Below, one piece after another: positions 1-8,894 of a DNA stretch of 64,000 nucleotides. Location: positions 62,001 through 126,000 of the forward strand of contig CANNIZ010000008.1 in the NCBI GenBank assembly GCA_947505245.1, read 5' to 3'. A program made the translations under genes and the position numbers. How positions within the stretch are numbered: the first letter of the stretch is position 1; each line of letters starts with the position of its first letter. Under the pieces are notes generated by a model. The model saw nothing but the letters and a program-made list of their open reading frames with translations, searched no databases and was not told where the DNA came from. This stretch comes from Pseudomonadota bacterium. Its GTDB lineage: Bacteria > Myxococcota_A > UBA796 > GCA-2862545.

Positions 1-322
1 CGTCCGCGCGGGTGAGCAGCACCTGGGCGACCGATACGCCGTGGCGCGCGAACGCCTCGGCCCACTTCGCCATCAACCGGCTCTGACCGGCGGCGGCGGC
101 GGCCTGCAGCGAGGGGAGGTCGCGGGGACGCGCTGCGAGGCCCATCGGGGCGAGCCCGAGCGCTATCGCTCCGGAGCTCACGACCAGGACGCGTAGACCG
201 CGCGCGCGCAGCGCGACGACATCATCAGCGAGGCGCGCGAACGGGTCACCATCGCCGACGAGCAGGGCCGAACCGACCTTGATCACCACGCAACGCGCGA
301 GGGACAGGGCGTCGCGACTCAA
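1..322 (-). CDS. proB: Glutamate 5-kinase, N-terminal part (cut by window edge)
   Basis: ProB phosphorylates glutamate in the first step of proline synthesis. The visible first ~107 residues read [20 protein letters not shown], then a stretch ending in [12 protein letters not shown], then [16 protein letters not shown]. This is the amino-acid kinase fold start (VIKVGS phosphate loop, SSGAIALG, and the AxxGQ segment typical of ProB). The chosen start is TTG at 322, which overlaps the stop of the upstream minus-strand gene (TTGA), so the two are probably translationally coupled. The C-terminal half, including any PUA domain, lies outside the window. The identification is firm; the start codon is less certain. 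Confidence 0.88.
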   Translation of the reverse strand, partial: MSRDALSLARCVVIKVGSALLVGDGDPFARLADDVVALRARGLRVLVVSSGAIALGLAPMGLAARPRDLPSLQAAAAAGQSRLMAKWAEAFARHGVSVAQVLLTRAD

Positions 323-903
323 TCGCCGATGACCCGTTGAATGACGACGGGCTCGAGGCTCGCTGTCACGGCGAACGGGTAGGGCCCGACGGTGTAGTCG
401 CCGACGGGCAGCAGGCCATCGAAGCCGCCGGTGGTCTTGAGCTGCTTGGTTGCGAAGTCGACGGCGGCGCGCCCCTCGGGCATGAGCGGGAACGCGACGA
501 TCCCGAGGGCGATCGGGGTGGCCTCCATGCGGCGCACCGTCACGCGGCCCCAGCCGTCGCGGTAGATCTGCATCTGGCCTGCAACCCCGTTCGCTTCGGC
601 TTCCTCGGGCGTCGCCAGCCGGAGGACGTCGGCGAGGCGCTGGTAGGCGGACCAGGCGTCGCCTCGGATGCGCGCGCTATCGGCGCCGAGCATGCGCAGG
701 TTGACGGGGATCTCCACCCCGAGGCCAGCCATCTCGACCCACGCGTCTTCGACGCCGCCCCACGCGTTGCGGCTCGCCAGGCGTTCCATCTCGCCGCGCA
801 GCTGCTCGTAGCGGCCCTGCGCGACCTCGGGGGAGATCGCGGTGGGCTCACCCACGTCGGGCTTGCCCGCGAGCGCGAGGGCGATGAGGAACGTGTTCAG
901 CAT
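319..903 (-). CDS. Secreted protein of unknown function
   Basis: This 194-residue protein begins [13 protein letters not shown], a short hydrophobic export signal, followed by an alpha-helical, charged segment (residues ~25-110) and a C-terminal beta-rich part that includes [18 protein letters not shown]. No lipobox cysteine and no catalytic motif are visible. The end resembles the small beta domains that bacterial lipoproteins use for describing a value or prefactor, but I do not recognise the family. The stop overlaps the proB start. It is probably periplasmic or surface-exposed. Confidence 0.6.
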   Translation of the reverse strand: MLNTFLIALALAGKPDVGEPTAISPEVAQGRYEQLRGEMERLASRNAWGGVEDAWVEMAGLGVEIPVNLRMLGADSARIRGDAWSAYQRLADVLRLATPEEAEANGVAGQMQIYRDGWGRVTVRRMEATPIALGIVAFPLMPEGRAAVDFATKQLKTTGGFDGLLPVGDYTVGPYPFAVTASLEPVVIQRVIGD

Positions 904-946
904 GGCGTAGCGACAACCCCCGTGGCGTGGCGATCGTTCCCGACGA

Positions 947-2518
947 TCATGGGGTGCCGCGGACGGCCTTCGCGACCTCGGCGAGGCCTTTGACGATCTC
1001 CACGCCGGGATCGAACTTCACGACGTTCGCTTCGCCCATGATCGCGAAGTAGTTCGAGACCGCCTTGTCCCACTCGGGCGGGCCGGCGATGCCGGGCCGG
1101 CGCTGGAACGAGCACAGGTTCTGGACCTGCTGCAAGAGGTCGCGCGGGTGGCAGAACCGGAACGGCCGCGGCGCCCGCTGCGGCGTTTGCCCCATGAACT
1201 TGTAGTGGCGATCGATGAGGTACTGGATCGAGCCGCGCGGGAGCTGGATGCGCATCTTCACCGCGAGGCTCTCCGTGATGCTGCGGAACTCCTCCTCGGA
1301 CGGGTCGTGCACCTGGATCTTGTACGGGATGCGGCGAAGGAACGCCTCATCGGCGAGGTCGCGCGGCTCGAGGTTGGTGCTGAAGATCAGCAGGCCGTCG
1401 AACGGGACGGCGATCTTGCGGCCGTCCGGCAGCTTGAGGAAGTCGATCCGCTTCTCGAGCGGGAAGATCCACCGGTTGAGGATCTCGCGCGGGGACGTCT
1501 GCTGGCGCCCGAAGTCGTCGATCACGAACGTTCCGCAGTTGGCCTTCATCTGCAGCGGCGCTTCGTTCACGTGCGAGATGGGATCGTGCTGGATCTCGAG
1601 CATCTCGAGCGTGAGCTCACCGCCGGCGATGACGGTGGGGCGCTTGATCTTGGTGTAGCGGCGATCGACCTTCTCGTTCGGGTTCGGCGCGTTGAACTCG
1701 ATCTTCTCGTGGTACATCGCGTCGAACATCTTGACGTAGTGGCCGTCGATCAAGATGCAGTGGGGCAGCCAGATCGCGTCGCCGAAGCAGCGCGTCATCC
1801 GCTCCGCGAGGCTCGTCTTGCCGTTGCCGGGCGCGCCGTAGAGGAACATCGCCTTGCTGCCGGTGATGGCCGGTCCGATGGACTCGAGCATGTCTTCGGA
1901 GAGTGCAAGATCAGCGAAGGCGCGCTGCATGTCTTCGGGGCCGGGGCTCTTTAGCGAGAGCGACTGGGCCTTCACGGTGCGCACCCAGTGCTCGTACAAC
2001 ACCGGCGCGGGGCCGACGTACGCGCAGATCGAGCGCGCGTCCATCGCCTTGACCTTTCCGGCTTCCGACAGGCCGTACGACGACTCGCCGACCTGGTTGG
2101 TGCCCGTCAACGCGATGAGCTTCTTGCCGCGCAGCGACTCGCTCTGCTCCTTGACGAGCTGCAGCGCGAGGCAGAGCTCCTGGGCGAGGTCGCGCACCGA
2201 CGCGCTCGGCGTGTTGAGCAGGTACTTGAGGATGAGCTCCTCGCCGAGGATCGGGTCCAGGCCGAGGTCTTCCCACGACTTTGGCTCGCGGGGGAAGCGC
2301 TCCTCGCGCTTGACCTCCTCGGGTGGCGGCGCCTGGGGTGGTGGCCCTTGCGTGGGCCCTGCGCCGAGGCTCGGGGCCGCGCCGCCGATGCGGACGGCCG
2401 CTGCGGGACGGGCGCCGGGCATCGCGATGGAGGCCGGCCCGGTCGGAGCGGCCGCGGGGCCTCCGGGGATGGGAATGGCGGCGGGTCGGCGTGGATCGTT
2501 TGGATCGTTGGTAGACAT
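947..2518 (-). CDS. AAA+ ATPase with N-terminal low-complexity and winged-helix-like region
   Basis: The 523-residue protein starts at ATG 2518 (MSTNDPNDPRRP). Residues ~1-85 are Pro/Ala/Gly-rich and probably disordered. Residues ~100-190 look like a helical winged-helix region (LILKYLLNTPSASVRDLAQ). The AAA module follows: Walker A GAPGNGKTS at about residue 228, Walker B TFVIDDFGR, a sensor FSTNLEP, and an arginine-containing FLRRIPYK segment. The C-terminus is a helical lid domain (FCHPRDLLQQV). Proteins with this layout are widespread in Deltaproteobacteria, but their substrate is not known to me. The gene is divergent from the OmpA lipoprotein gene at 2617. Confidence 0.8.
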   Translation of the reverse strand: MSTNDPNDPRRPAAIPIPGGPAAAPTGPASIAMPGARPAAAVRIGGAAPSLGAGPTQGPPPQAPPPEEVKREERFPREPKSWEDLGLDPILGEELILKYLLNTPSASVRDLAQELCLALQLVKEQSESLRGKKLIALTGTNQVGESSYGLSEAGKVKAMDARSICAYVGPAPVLYEHWVRTVKAQSLSLKSPGPEDMQRAFADLALSEDMLESIGPAITGSKAMFLYGAPGNGKTSLAERMTRCFGDAIWLPHCILIDGHYVKMFDAMYHEKIEFNAPNPNEKVDRRYTKIKRPTVIAGGELTLEMLEIQHDPISHVNEAPLQMKANCGTFVIDDFGRQQTSPREILNRWIFPLEKRIDFLKLPDGRKIAVPFDGLLIFSTNLEPRDLADEAFLRRIPYKIQVHDPSEEEFRSITESLAVKMRIQLPRGSIQYLIDRHYKFMGQTPQRAPRPFRFCHPRDLLQQVQNLCSFQRRPGIAGPPEWDKAVSNYFAIMGEANVVKFDPGVEIVKGLAEVAKAVRGTP

Positions 2519-2539
2519 GCGCAGGGAATTACCACGTGG

Positions 2540-2551
2540 AGGGGTACCCCT
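2540..2551. promoter_or_regulatory. Perfect 12-bp palindrome in divergent promoter region
   Basis: AGGGGTACCCCT lies in the ~100 bp between two divergent genes (AAA ATPase and OmpA lipoprotein). It is symmetric and placed where an operator could act on both. No known regulator recognises it as far as I can tell, so this is only a positional suggestion. Confidence 0.25.
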
Positions 2552-2616
2552 TCCCGCGGAATCTTGCGCTTTCGCGGATCGCGAGGTAACGACGGACTTC
2601 CCGTGGGGGCGTAGTG

Positions 2617-3423
2617 ATGCGACTCGGTCTGTTTGCTGTGGCGCTCGGTCTGTGCCTGTCGTGTGTGCCGAAGAAGGACTACGACGCGGCGCTGGCTGAG
2701 AACGCCGGATTGAAGACGCAGATCGCCACGCTCGAGGGGACCATCGCCGAGCGCGAGGCGACGATCGCGCGCCTCGAGTCGGAGCTTGCGACGGTGAAGA
2801 CGGAGCTCGCTGCGGTGAAGGCCGACCTCGAGAGCACCAAGACGACGCTCGCGACGACCACATCGGACGTCGAGAAGATGAAGAAGGCCCTCTCCGAGCT
2901 CGAGAAGCGCAAGGCGGAGGCCGAGGCGAGCCTGAAGACGTTCCGGGACCTCGTCGCGCGGTTCCAGAAGATGATCGACGCCGGCACGCTGCGCGTGAAG
3001 GTCATCGACGGGCGTCTTGTCGTTGAGCTCGCGACGGACATCCTGTTCGCGCCGGGTTCGGCGTCGCTCTCGAAGGAGGGCAAGGCCACGATCCTCGAGG
3101 TCGGCGGTGTGCTCGCGTCCATCCCCGATCGCGAGTTCCAGATCGCCGGCCACACGGACAACGTGCCCATCGGAAATGCCCAGTTCCCGTCGAACTGGGA
3201 GCTCGGTTCGGCGCGGTCCATCACCGTGACCAAGCTGCTGATCGAGGGCGGCGTTCCCCCCGAGCGCGTCTCGGCGTCGTCCTACGGCGACACGCTGCCC
3301 GTCGCGCCCAACGACACGAAAGAGGGCAAGGCGTCGAACCGACGCATCGAGATCGTGATCGTGCCGGATCTGTCGATGATGCCCGGGTACGACGAGCTGA
3401 AGAAGCTCGGTTCGGGCAAGTAA
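2617..3423 (+). CDS. OmpA/MotB-family peptidoglycan-binding lipoprotein with coiled coil
   Basis: The 268-residue protein begins MRLGLFAVALGLCLSC, a signal peptide with the lipobox LSLSC-type cysteine at residue 16 (GTG at 2614 is an alternative start). Residues ~20-125 are a long coiled coil with heptad-like KTELAAVKADLESTK repeats. The C-terminal ~120 residues are an OmpA_C/MotB domain: LFAPGSASLSKEG, the peptidoglycan-binding HTDNVPI segment, NWELGSARS and NRRIEIV. It should anchor in the outer membrane and reach the cell wall. The architecture is common in Myxococcota. The exact partner is unknown. Confidence 0.88.
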   Translation: MRLGLFAVALGLCLSCVPKKDYDAALAENAGLKTQIATLEGTIAEREATIARLESELATVKTELAAVKADLESTKTTLATTTSDVEKMKKALSELEKRKAEAEASLKTFRDLVARFQKMIDAGTLRVKVIDGRLVVELATDILFAPGSASLSKEGKATILEVGGVLASIPDREFQIAGHTDNVPIGNAQFPSNWELGSARSITVTKLLIEGGVPPERVSASSYGDTLPVAPNDTKEGKASNRRIEIVIVPDLSMMPGYDELKKLGSGK

Positions 3424-3536
3424 CGATCGGCCTCGCAGGCTGAAGTTCGCGCTACGCGGCCGTTTCGTAAGGTTGACTTTCGATTCGTCGGCTGTTTATG
3501 AAGTTGGCCGTTCCGGCATCGGAGGCGCGCACTCCG

Positions 3537-3804
3537 TGCGGCCAGAAGCCGGGGGAAGGTCAACCTTCCTGGCGCTCTTGGCCTGTGGCCCGACTCACGA
3601 TGCTCGCGCGCCAGGAAACGCACTTATGGACGTCACCATCGATGCCGTAGACGTTCCCGTCAGCAGCGACTCTGACTGGCTCCCAGGCCTGGCCGCAGGC
3701 AAGGTCGTCGCGGTGACGATGTACGAGGACCCGTGGCGGGACGACGTCGACGGACCCCCGCGCGCATCGTCTCAAGGAACGTGTCACACTTTGCGGGGGG
3801 ATTC
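3537..3804 (+). pseudogene. Possible degenerate lipoprotein fragment in the 3424-3804 gap
   Basis: The 381-bp stretch 3424-3804 has no clear gene. One frame reads a lipobox-like STFLALLACGPTHDA, then a plausible secreted-protein sequence (DVTIDAVDVPVSSDSDW, GKVVAVTMYEDPWRDD). It lacks a convincing start or RBS and then runs out of frame into the next lipoprotein gene. It could be a decayed lipoprotein, or a real small gene starting at GTG 3537 that overlaps the next one. Nothing else is recognisable in the gap. Confidence 0.3.
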
Positions 3805-4284
3805 ATGCGCGTCGCGTGGCCAGATCGCGGAATTTCGCTCCTCGCGCTGCTAGGTGCGTGCGACTCGGTACCCTACCGCGTGCTCGAGCGGGGAGACGAC
3901 GCGATCAGCCCCCCCTTCGAGTGCACCGACGACTGTTGTACGCCTTGGATGGAGATCGCGACGACGCCGGAAGACGCGGCACTGCTCCTGGGACGCCGCC
4001 TTAGCTGGCCCGACGATCTCGCCAATGAGCTGCGGGACGATGAGCAGCTGCTGTTCTCGTGGGCGCCCGCGTGTCCGGTGCCGAACGTCCGATACCGGAT
4101 CACGGGCGTGAAGCTCGCGGGCGACGTGCTGCTGGTCGACCACCACATCCACGTGCCGACGAGAAACTCCCACTGGACCAGTTCCCACCCCTACGAGGTG
4201 ATCGCCCTGCCGCTGCAGCCGGAGGGTGTCACGTACGAGTCGACGTTCACGTCGAACTATCCGCCCCCGGGCTTCGGGGAATGA
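3805..4284 (+). CDS. Small lipoprotein of unknown function
   Basis: The 159-residue product starts at ATG 3805 behind a GGGGGG run: MRVAWPDRGISLLALLGACD, where LGAC is a lipobox at residues ~16-19. The mature part holds a CTDDCC cluster that could form disulphides or bind metal, and a beta-rich C-terminus ending in Pro-Pro-Pro-Gly. No known domain was recognised. It is likely anchored to the outer membrane. Confidence 0.6.
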   Translation: MRVAWPDRGISLLALLGACDSVPYRVLERGDDAISPPFECTDDCCTPWMEIATTPEDAALLLGRRLSWPDDLANELRDDEQLLFSWAPACPVPNVRYRITGVKLAGDVLLVDHHIHVPTRNSHWTSSHPYEVIALPLQPEGVTYESTFTSNYPPPGFGE

Positions 4285-4404
4285 GATCCTCCGACAAGCG
4301 GGATCTGCGGGGCCTCTGAGGGCTCACGTGACACCGCCTTGACGCAAACCTCGTTGACGGCCGACCGATATCCGGTCAGGTTGCAACGCCGTTTCGGAGG
4401 TCTC

Positions 4405-6141
4405 ATGCGCCGCACCCTGCCTGTCCTCGTGTTGCTCGCGGCGTGCCGTGGCCAGGGTGAGGTGCCGTTTCCGGACCCCGTGATCACCATCGATTCTCCC
4501 GCGTACGGCTCGTTCAACGGCTACGCGCCGGTCGAAGTCCGCGGCCACGTGACGCCCGCGCCGGCGATCGTCGGCGGCACGACGGTGAAGGTCGAGGGCG
4601 AGGTGGTGGACGTGGCGCCGGACGGCTCGTTCACCACGACGGTGCAGTTCGACCGGCGCTGGCGCGTGATCGACGTCGAGGCGACGCTCGGGCCGAACAA
4701 GGCGCGCACGCGGTTGCCGGTGTTCGACGGCGCGGATCCGCTGCTATCCTGGCCAGGCGGCATGACCGCGCGGGTCACTCCGCAGGCGCTCGCTCACCTC
4801 GGCTCGAAGCTCGGCGGGCTGATCGACGGCATGGGCTGGGACACGCAGCTCGCGAGCGCGCTGCCGACGATCGACACGACGGCGTTCGACCTCGTGCCGC
4901 AGGGGATCTCGCACGCGCCGTCGGAGGTGGTGCTCGCGCCGGACACGAACGGCATCCACGTCGGCGCGGCGATCAACGACGTCACGCTCGACTACAGCGC
5001 CACGGTCGACGTCCTCGGCACGCCGATCTCGGCGCCGCTGTCGATCGGGTTCGAGCAGATCATGGTCACCGCCTTGGCGACGCCGGTGATCGACGAAGAG
5101 GGCATGCTCGTGCTGCAGATCGGCGACCCGCAGGTCGACCTCGGCGAGCCCGTCGTCCAGGTGTTCGGCAGCAACGTCGACCTGATCGAGTTCGTCGTCG
5201 GGCTCGCGGTGGACATGTTGATCGAGCCGCTTACCGACACCCTCGGGAACCTTCTCCTTTCGCAGCTGACGGACATCACGCTCGGCGGCCCGTTCGCGTT
5301 CCAGACCGAGCTGATGGGCACGACGCTGGATGTGCAGCTCTCGCAGCTGACCACCGACACGATGGGCGTCGGCGCGGGGATCGGCATCGGCATCGGTGAG
5401 GACGCCCCCACGCCCGACTCGTTCGACATCCCGACGCCGTACGCGCCGGGTGACCCCGTGCACTTGGCACTCGGCGTGCACGAGGGCGTGTTCCAGATGG
5501 CGCTCGACAACCTCGGCGTGCTCGACCTGCTCGACCAGGACCTCCAGCTTCCGGGCGCGTTCGGCGAGGTCATCGGCATGGGGATCAAGTCGCTCCCGGG
5601 CGGCTCGTCGGCGCCGGCGGGGGAGGGCTGGTGCCTCGCGCTGAACCCGAACCCGCAGCTTCAGGCGGAGCCCGCGCAGGTGGTGCGCGTCTCGACGGAC
5701 GGCATCGCGCCGCTCGCGACGATGTACCTGCCAGACCTCGGCGTGAACGTGGGCATCGTGCAGAACGGCGTGTGTACGCCGTGGCTCGACGCGTCGGTGG
5801 CGGCGGAGATCGGGCTCGTGGTGCGTGGCACGACGGTGAACGTGGACGTGCAGTTCGTCGATGGCGCGGTGTTGTCGTACTCGGCGCTCGGCGACTGGGA
5901 CGAGACCGAGGTGATCACGGGGTTGAACGGCTTCCTCGGCGGGGCGATCGGCCTGTTCGGCGGGCAGCTGTCGTTCGACCTCGCGGATCTGTTGGGCGGT
6001 CTCACGGTCGATCCCGCGCAGGATCCCTACGGCCTGATGGAAGGACTCGCCCCCGCAGTGATCGACGCCGAGCCCTTGATCGGCACGAACGGGCAGCCGG
6101 TCGAGGGCATGGCGCAGATCGACGTGCAGTTGTGGGAGTGA
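4405..6141 (+). CDS. Large lipoprotein, Ig-like N-terminus plus possible TULIP (BPI-like) lipid-binding fold
   Basis: The 578-residue protein starts at ATG 4405 behind GGAGG (MRRTLPVLVLLAAC, lipobox Cys14). Residues ~22-110 resemble an Ig-like domain (ITIDSPAYGSFNGYAPVEVR). From ~115 on, long amphipathic helices (a LIDGMGWDTQLASAL segment) alternate with extended beta strands built on alternating hydrophobic residues (GIHVGAAINDVTLDYSATV) and a second helix (LIEFVVGLAVDMLIEPLTD). The helix-wrapped curved-sheet pattern, seen about twice, is what BPI/LBP-type TULIP proteins look like at sequence level. The fold call is inference; lipid carriage across the envelope would follow from it. It is followed by rdgB. 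Confidence 0.6.
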   Translation: MRRTLPVLVLLAACRGQGEVPFPDPVITIDSPAYGSFNGYAPVEVRGHVTPAPAIVGGTTVKVEGEVVDVAPDGSFTTTVQFDRRWRVIDVEATLGPNKARTRLPVFDGADPLLSWPGGMTARVTPQALAHLGSKLGGLIDGMGWDTQLASALPTIDTTAFDLVPQGISHAPSEVVLAPDTNGIHVGAAINDVTLDYSATVDVLGTPISAPLSIGFEQIMVTALATPVIDEEGMLVLQIGDPQVDLGEPVVQVFGSNVDLIEFVVGLAVDMLIEPLTDTLGNLLLSQLTDITLGGPFAFQTELMGTTLDVQLSQLTTDTMGVGAGIGIGIGEDAPTPDSFDIPTPYAPGDPVHLALGVHEGVFQMALDNLGVLDLLDQDLQLPGAFGEVIGMGIKSLPGGSSAPAGEGWCLALNPNPQLQAEPAQVVRVSTDGIAPLATMYLPDLGVNVGIVQNGVCTPWLDASVAAEIGLVVRGTTVNVDVQFVDGAVLSYSALGDWDETEVITGLNGFLGGAIGLFGGQLSFDLADLLGGLTVDPAQDPYGLMEGLAPAVIDAEPLIGTNGQPVEGMAQIDVQLWE

Positions 6142-6166
6142 GTCAGGCCGCCACCAGGGGGCTGCG

Positions 6167-6751
6167 GTGAAGATCGTCCTCGCGACGCGAAACGACCACA
6201 AGGTGTCCGAGCTTCAGGCGCTGCTCGCGGGCGCGGGCGTCGAGGTGATCGGCCTCGGCGCGTTCCCTGCGCTGCCCGAGGAGCTGCCGGAGACCGGGGA
6301 CACGTTCGTTCACAACGCGCTCGAGAAGGCGCGGTTCGTGTTCGAGCAGACCGGACTTGCAGCGATCGCCGACGACTCCGGGCTCGAGGTCGACGCGTTG
6401 GGCGGGCGGCCCGGCGTGTTCAGCAAGCGGTTCTCTCCGGAGGGGACGGCCGCGGGCAACAACGCGAAGCTGCTCGACCTGCTGATCGGGCGGGAAGACC
6501 GCACGGCGCGCTTCCGCTGCGTGATCGCGGTGGTGGGGCCGAAGGGTGCCGAGACGTCGGACGGGACGTGTGAAGGCGCGCTCGGGCGATCGGTGCGCGG
6601 CGCGGGTGGCTTCGGCTACGATCCGCTGTTCTGGCCGGTGGAAGCGCCGGGCCGGACGCTCGCCGAGCTGAGCATGAACGAGAAGAACGCGATCAGCCAC
6701 CGCGGGCGTGCCGCTGTGGGGCTCGTGGACGTGATTCGGAGGTGTCTGTGA
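6167..6751 (+). CDS. rdgB: RdgB/HAM1-family XTP/dITP diphosphatase
   Basis: The enzyme hydrolyses non-canonical purine triphosphates (dITP, XTP) to monophosphates and so keeps them out of DNA. The 194-residue length is normal. The start MKIVLATRNDHKVSEL, the substrate segment AIADDSGLEVDALGGRPGVF and the late GGFGYDPLFW and ISHRGRA motifs are the family hallmarks. Translation begins at GTG 6167 and the stop overlaps the following nicotinate phosphoribosyltransferase start (GTGA), which suggests a nucleotide-metabolism operon. Confidence 0.95.
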   Translation: MKIVLATRNDHKVSELQALLAGAGVEVIGLGAFPALPEELPETGDTFVHNALEKARFVFEQTGLAAIADDSGLEVDALGGRPGVFSKRFSPEGTAAGNNAKLLDLLIGREDRTARFRCVIAVVGPKGAETSDGTCEGALGRSVRGAGGFGYDPLFWPVEAPGRTLAELSMNEKNAISHRGRAAVGLVDVIRRCL

Positions 6752-8130
6752 CGTCAGCGGCCCACGTCGATCTGTACCAGCTCACCTCGCTCGTCACGCA
6801 CGACGTCGCCGGCCACACCGACGATCGCGTGGTGATGACGTTCTTCTCGCGGGCGTTGCCCAAGAACCCGAGCACCGGGGTGGTCGCGCGGTCGTTCCTG
6901 CTGTGGGTTGGGCTGCAGCGCGGTCTTGATCACCTCGAGCGCGCGCGGTTCTCCGGCGAGGCGATCGATCTGCTGCTCAAGCACGACATGCTCGGGCCGG
7001 CGTTGGCCAAGCGTCCGGCGCTGGTGGAGCGCCTGCGCGCGTGGCGGTTCTCCGGGCGTGTGTGGTCGCCGCCCGAGGGCACGCCGATGGTGATGGGCAA
7101 GGCGACCCGCGAGGACGGCGGTGTGCTCGAGATCGACGGGTGCACGCCGGCCGCGTATTGCCCGTACTTCGTGGTCGAGACGGATCTGCTGTCGGCGAAG
7201 CTGATCGAGACGCCGTTGCTGTCGATCATCAACCACCTGACGATGGTGGCGTCGAAGGCGGCGCACGTCGTCCGTGCCGCAAACGGGCGGCCTGTCGTGG
7301 AGTTCGGGCAGCGGCGCACGCACCCCGAGGCCGCAGTGGACGCGGCTCTGGCGGGCTGGCTGGGCGGGTGCTCGGCGACGTCGAACGTGGAGGCCCACGT
7401 GCGCCACGGCGTGCCTGTGAACGGCACGATGGACCACTTCGCGGTGCAGGCGTGGGAGGAGCCGGGCCGCCCGAAACACGAGACGGAGGAGGCGTTCTAC
7501 CGGGCGTTCAGCGCGATGTATCCGGGCAAGGACACGCTGCTCGTCGACACCTACGACACGTTCGGCGAACACACGGGGCTCGCCGCGGCCGTGCGCGCCA
7601 CCGACGGGAAGGGCCCGTTTGCCGTTCGGATCGACAGCAACGTGACCCGCGAAAACGTTTGGAAGGCGCGGCGTCGGCTGGACGAACTCGGCGCGCGCGC
7701 GACGAAGATCTACGTGTCGGGAGGCATCGAGGAGCGGAAGATCGCGGAGCTCGGGGATGCGCCGATCGACGCGTTCGGCGTCGGCGAGAACCTGGTCGTG
7801 TCGAGCGACGCGCCCGTTGGGGTTGGCGCCGTCGGCAAGCTCACGATGATCCGCGGGGTGCCGACGACCAAGCTCTCGCGTGGCTCGGCGAAGGCGCACC
7901 TGCCCGGCGTGGTGCAGGTGTGGCGCAAGGACGGATGCGACGTCGTTGGCCTCGCGGACGAGGTTCGCGACGGCGAGCCGCTGTTGTCCGTGGTGTGGGA
8001 CGGCGAGACGCGCGTGCCGGCTCCGCCGTGGTCGGTGGTGCGCGAGCGCGCGAAGGCCGCCCCGCCCACGTCCATCGTGGTGAGCGACCGCCTCGCCGAG
8101 CTGTTCACCACGGTCGCGAGGAGCCCATGA
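6748..8130 (+). CDS. pncB: Nicotinate phosphoribosyltransferase
   Basis: It joins nicotinate to PRPP to give nicotinate mononucleotide in the NAD salvage (Preiss-Handler) pathway. The 460-residue protein begins MTSAAHVDLYQLT at GTG 6748, five bases after GGAGG; an earlier GTG at 6742 overlaps the RBS. Family features include the N-terminal DLYQLT, the EFGQRRTHPEAA segment, GTMDHFAVQAW, the DTYDTFGE motif, and KIYVSGGIEE with FGVGENLV near the phosphate-binding site. It overlaps rdgB upstream and the nicotinamidase gene downstream, so the two salvage steps are co-expressed. Confidence 0.93.
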   Translation: MTSAAHVDLYQLTSLVTHDVAGHTDDRVVMTFFSRALPKNPSTGVVARSFLLWVGLQRGLDHLERARFSGEAIDLLLKHDMLGPALAKRPALVERLRAWRFSGRVWSPPEGTPMVMGKATREDGGVLEIDGCTPAAYCPYFVVETDLLSAKLIETPLLSIINHLTMVASKAAHVVRAANGRPVVEFGQRRTHPEAAVDAALAGWLGGCSATSNVEAHVRHGVPVNGTMDHFAVQAWEEPGRPKHETEEAFYRAFSAMYPGKDTLLVDTYDTFGEHTGLAAAVRATDGKGPFAVRIDSNVTRENVWKARRRLDELGARATKIYVSGGIEERKIAELGDAPIDAFGVGENLVVSSDAPVGVGAVGKLTMIRGVPTTKLSRGSAKAHLPGVVQVWRKDGCDVVGLADEVRDGEPLLSVVWDGETRVPAPPWSVVRERAKAAPPTSIVVSDRLAELFTTVARSP

Positions 8131-8828
8131 TCGATCTCGAAACGGCGTTCCCGATCTCCCGCCGGACCGTCGAGCTACGAGGCCTCGTCGGGCTGGTCGT
8201 CATCGACCCCGGCGTCGGCTTTGTTCGTCGCGGCGCCCTCTCCGACCCCGAGCGCATGGTGCCGATGTGCACGCGGATCGGCGCGGTGTACCGCGAGCTC
8301 GTCGGGCGGCTCGGCGAGGACCTGCGCACGTGCGTGTTCCTCGACACCCACGCGGCCGACATCCCGGAGCCGCCGTACCCGCCGCACTGCGTGGTGGGAA
8401 CCGGTGAGGAGCTGATCGACGAGGAGCTCGCGTGGCTCGTCGAAGAGCCGCGCGTCACCGTGATCAAGAAGGACTGCATCAACGGGTTCGTCGGGTCGAT
8501 CGACCGCGACACAGGCCGCAACGCGTTCGCCGAGTGGGTGAAGGGCGAGGGGGTGACGACGTTGCTCGTGACGGGCGACTGCACGGACATCTGCGTATCG
8601 GACTTCGTCGTCACCGCGCTTTCGGCGCGCAACCACGGGCTGTTCACGCGCGCGGCACCCGCCGATCGAGGCGCGTACACGGCTGCGATCACCGGGTTCG
8701 AGATCGTGGTTCTGCCGGACGCGTGTGCGACGTTTGAAGCGCCGGGGCATGCCTCGGCGCCGGCGCACCACGTGGGGTTGTGGTTGATGGCGAGCCGCGG
8801 AGCGGTGATCGCGGCCGAGCTTCGGTAG
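8127..8828 (+). CDS. pncA: Nicotinamidase (isochorismatase-like hydrolase)
   Basis: It deamidates nicotinamide to nicotinate, feeding the enzyme encoded just upstream (ATGA overlap). The 233-residue protein has the expected Asp-Lys-Cys triad: D27 in VVIDPGVGF, K115 in VIKKD and C156 in GDCTDICV. A likely metal site is D73/H75 (FLDTHAADIP) with H87 (PPHCV). The usual 'VDVQNDF' motif is changed to IDPGVGF, so it is a divergent member. The pairing with pncB makes nicotinamide the most likely substrate. Confidence 0.87.
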   Translation: MIDLETAFPISRRTVELRGLVGLVVIDPGVGFVRRGALSDPERMVPMCTRIGAVYRELVGRLGEDLRTCVFLDTHAADIPEPPYPPHCVVGTGEELIDEELAWLVEEPRVTVIKKDCINGFVGSIDRDTGRNAFAEWVKGEGVTTLLVTGDCTDICVSDFVVTALSARNHGLFTRAAPADRGAYTAAITGFEIVVLPDACATFEAPGHASAPAHHVGLWLMASRGAVIAAELR

Positions 8829-8894
8829 CCCGGGGCGTCGAGCCTCGCGGCCATTCCCGGGTCTCGAACCCTCACGGGAGCTGCGGAACGGCGA

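Noticed and set aside
4744-6201. Long minus-strand ORF opposite the TULIP-like lipoprotein, and similar long antisense ORFs elsewhere
   Set aside because: They are the Arg/His-rich mirror frames expected opposite high-GC genes, with no RBS, signal or domain; the plus-strand gene has clear features.
8850-8885. tRNA T-arm-like sequence (GGGTTCGAGACCC on the minus strand)
   Set aside because: Only three base pairs form around the TTCGAGA loop, and no acceptor, D or anticodon arms could be found on either side.
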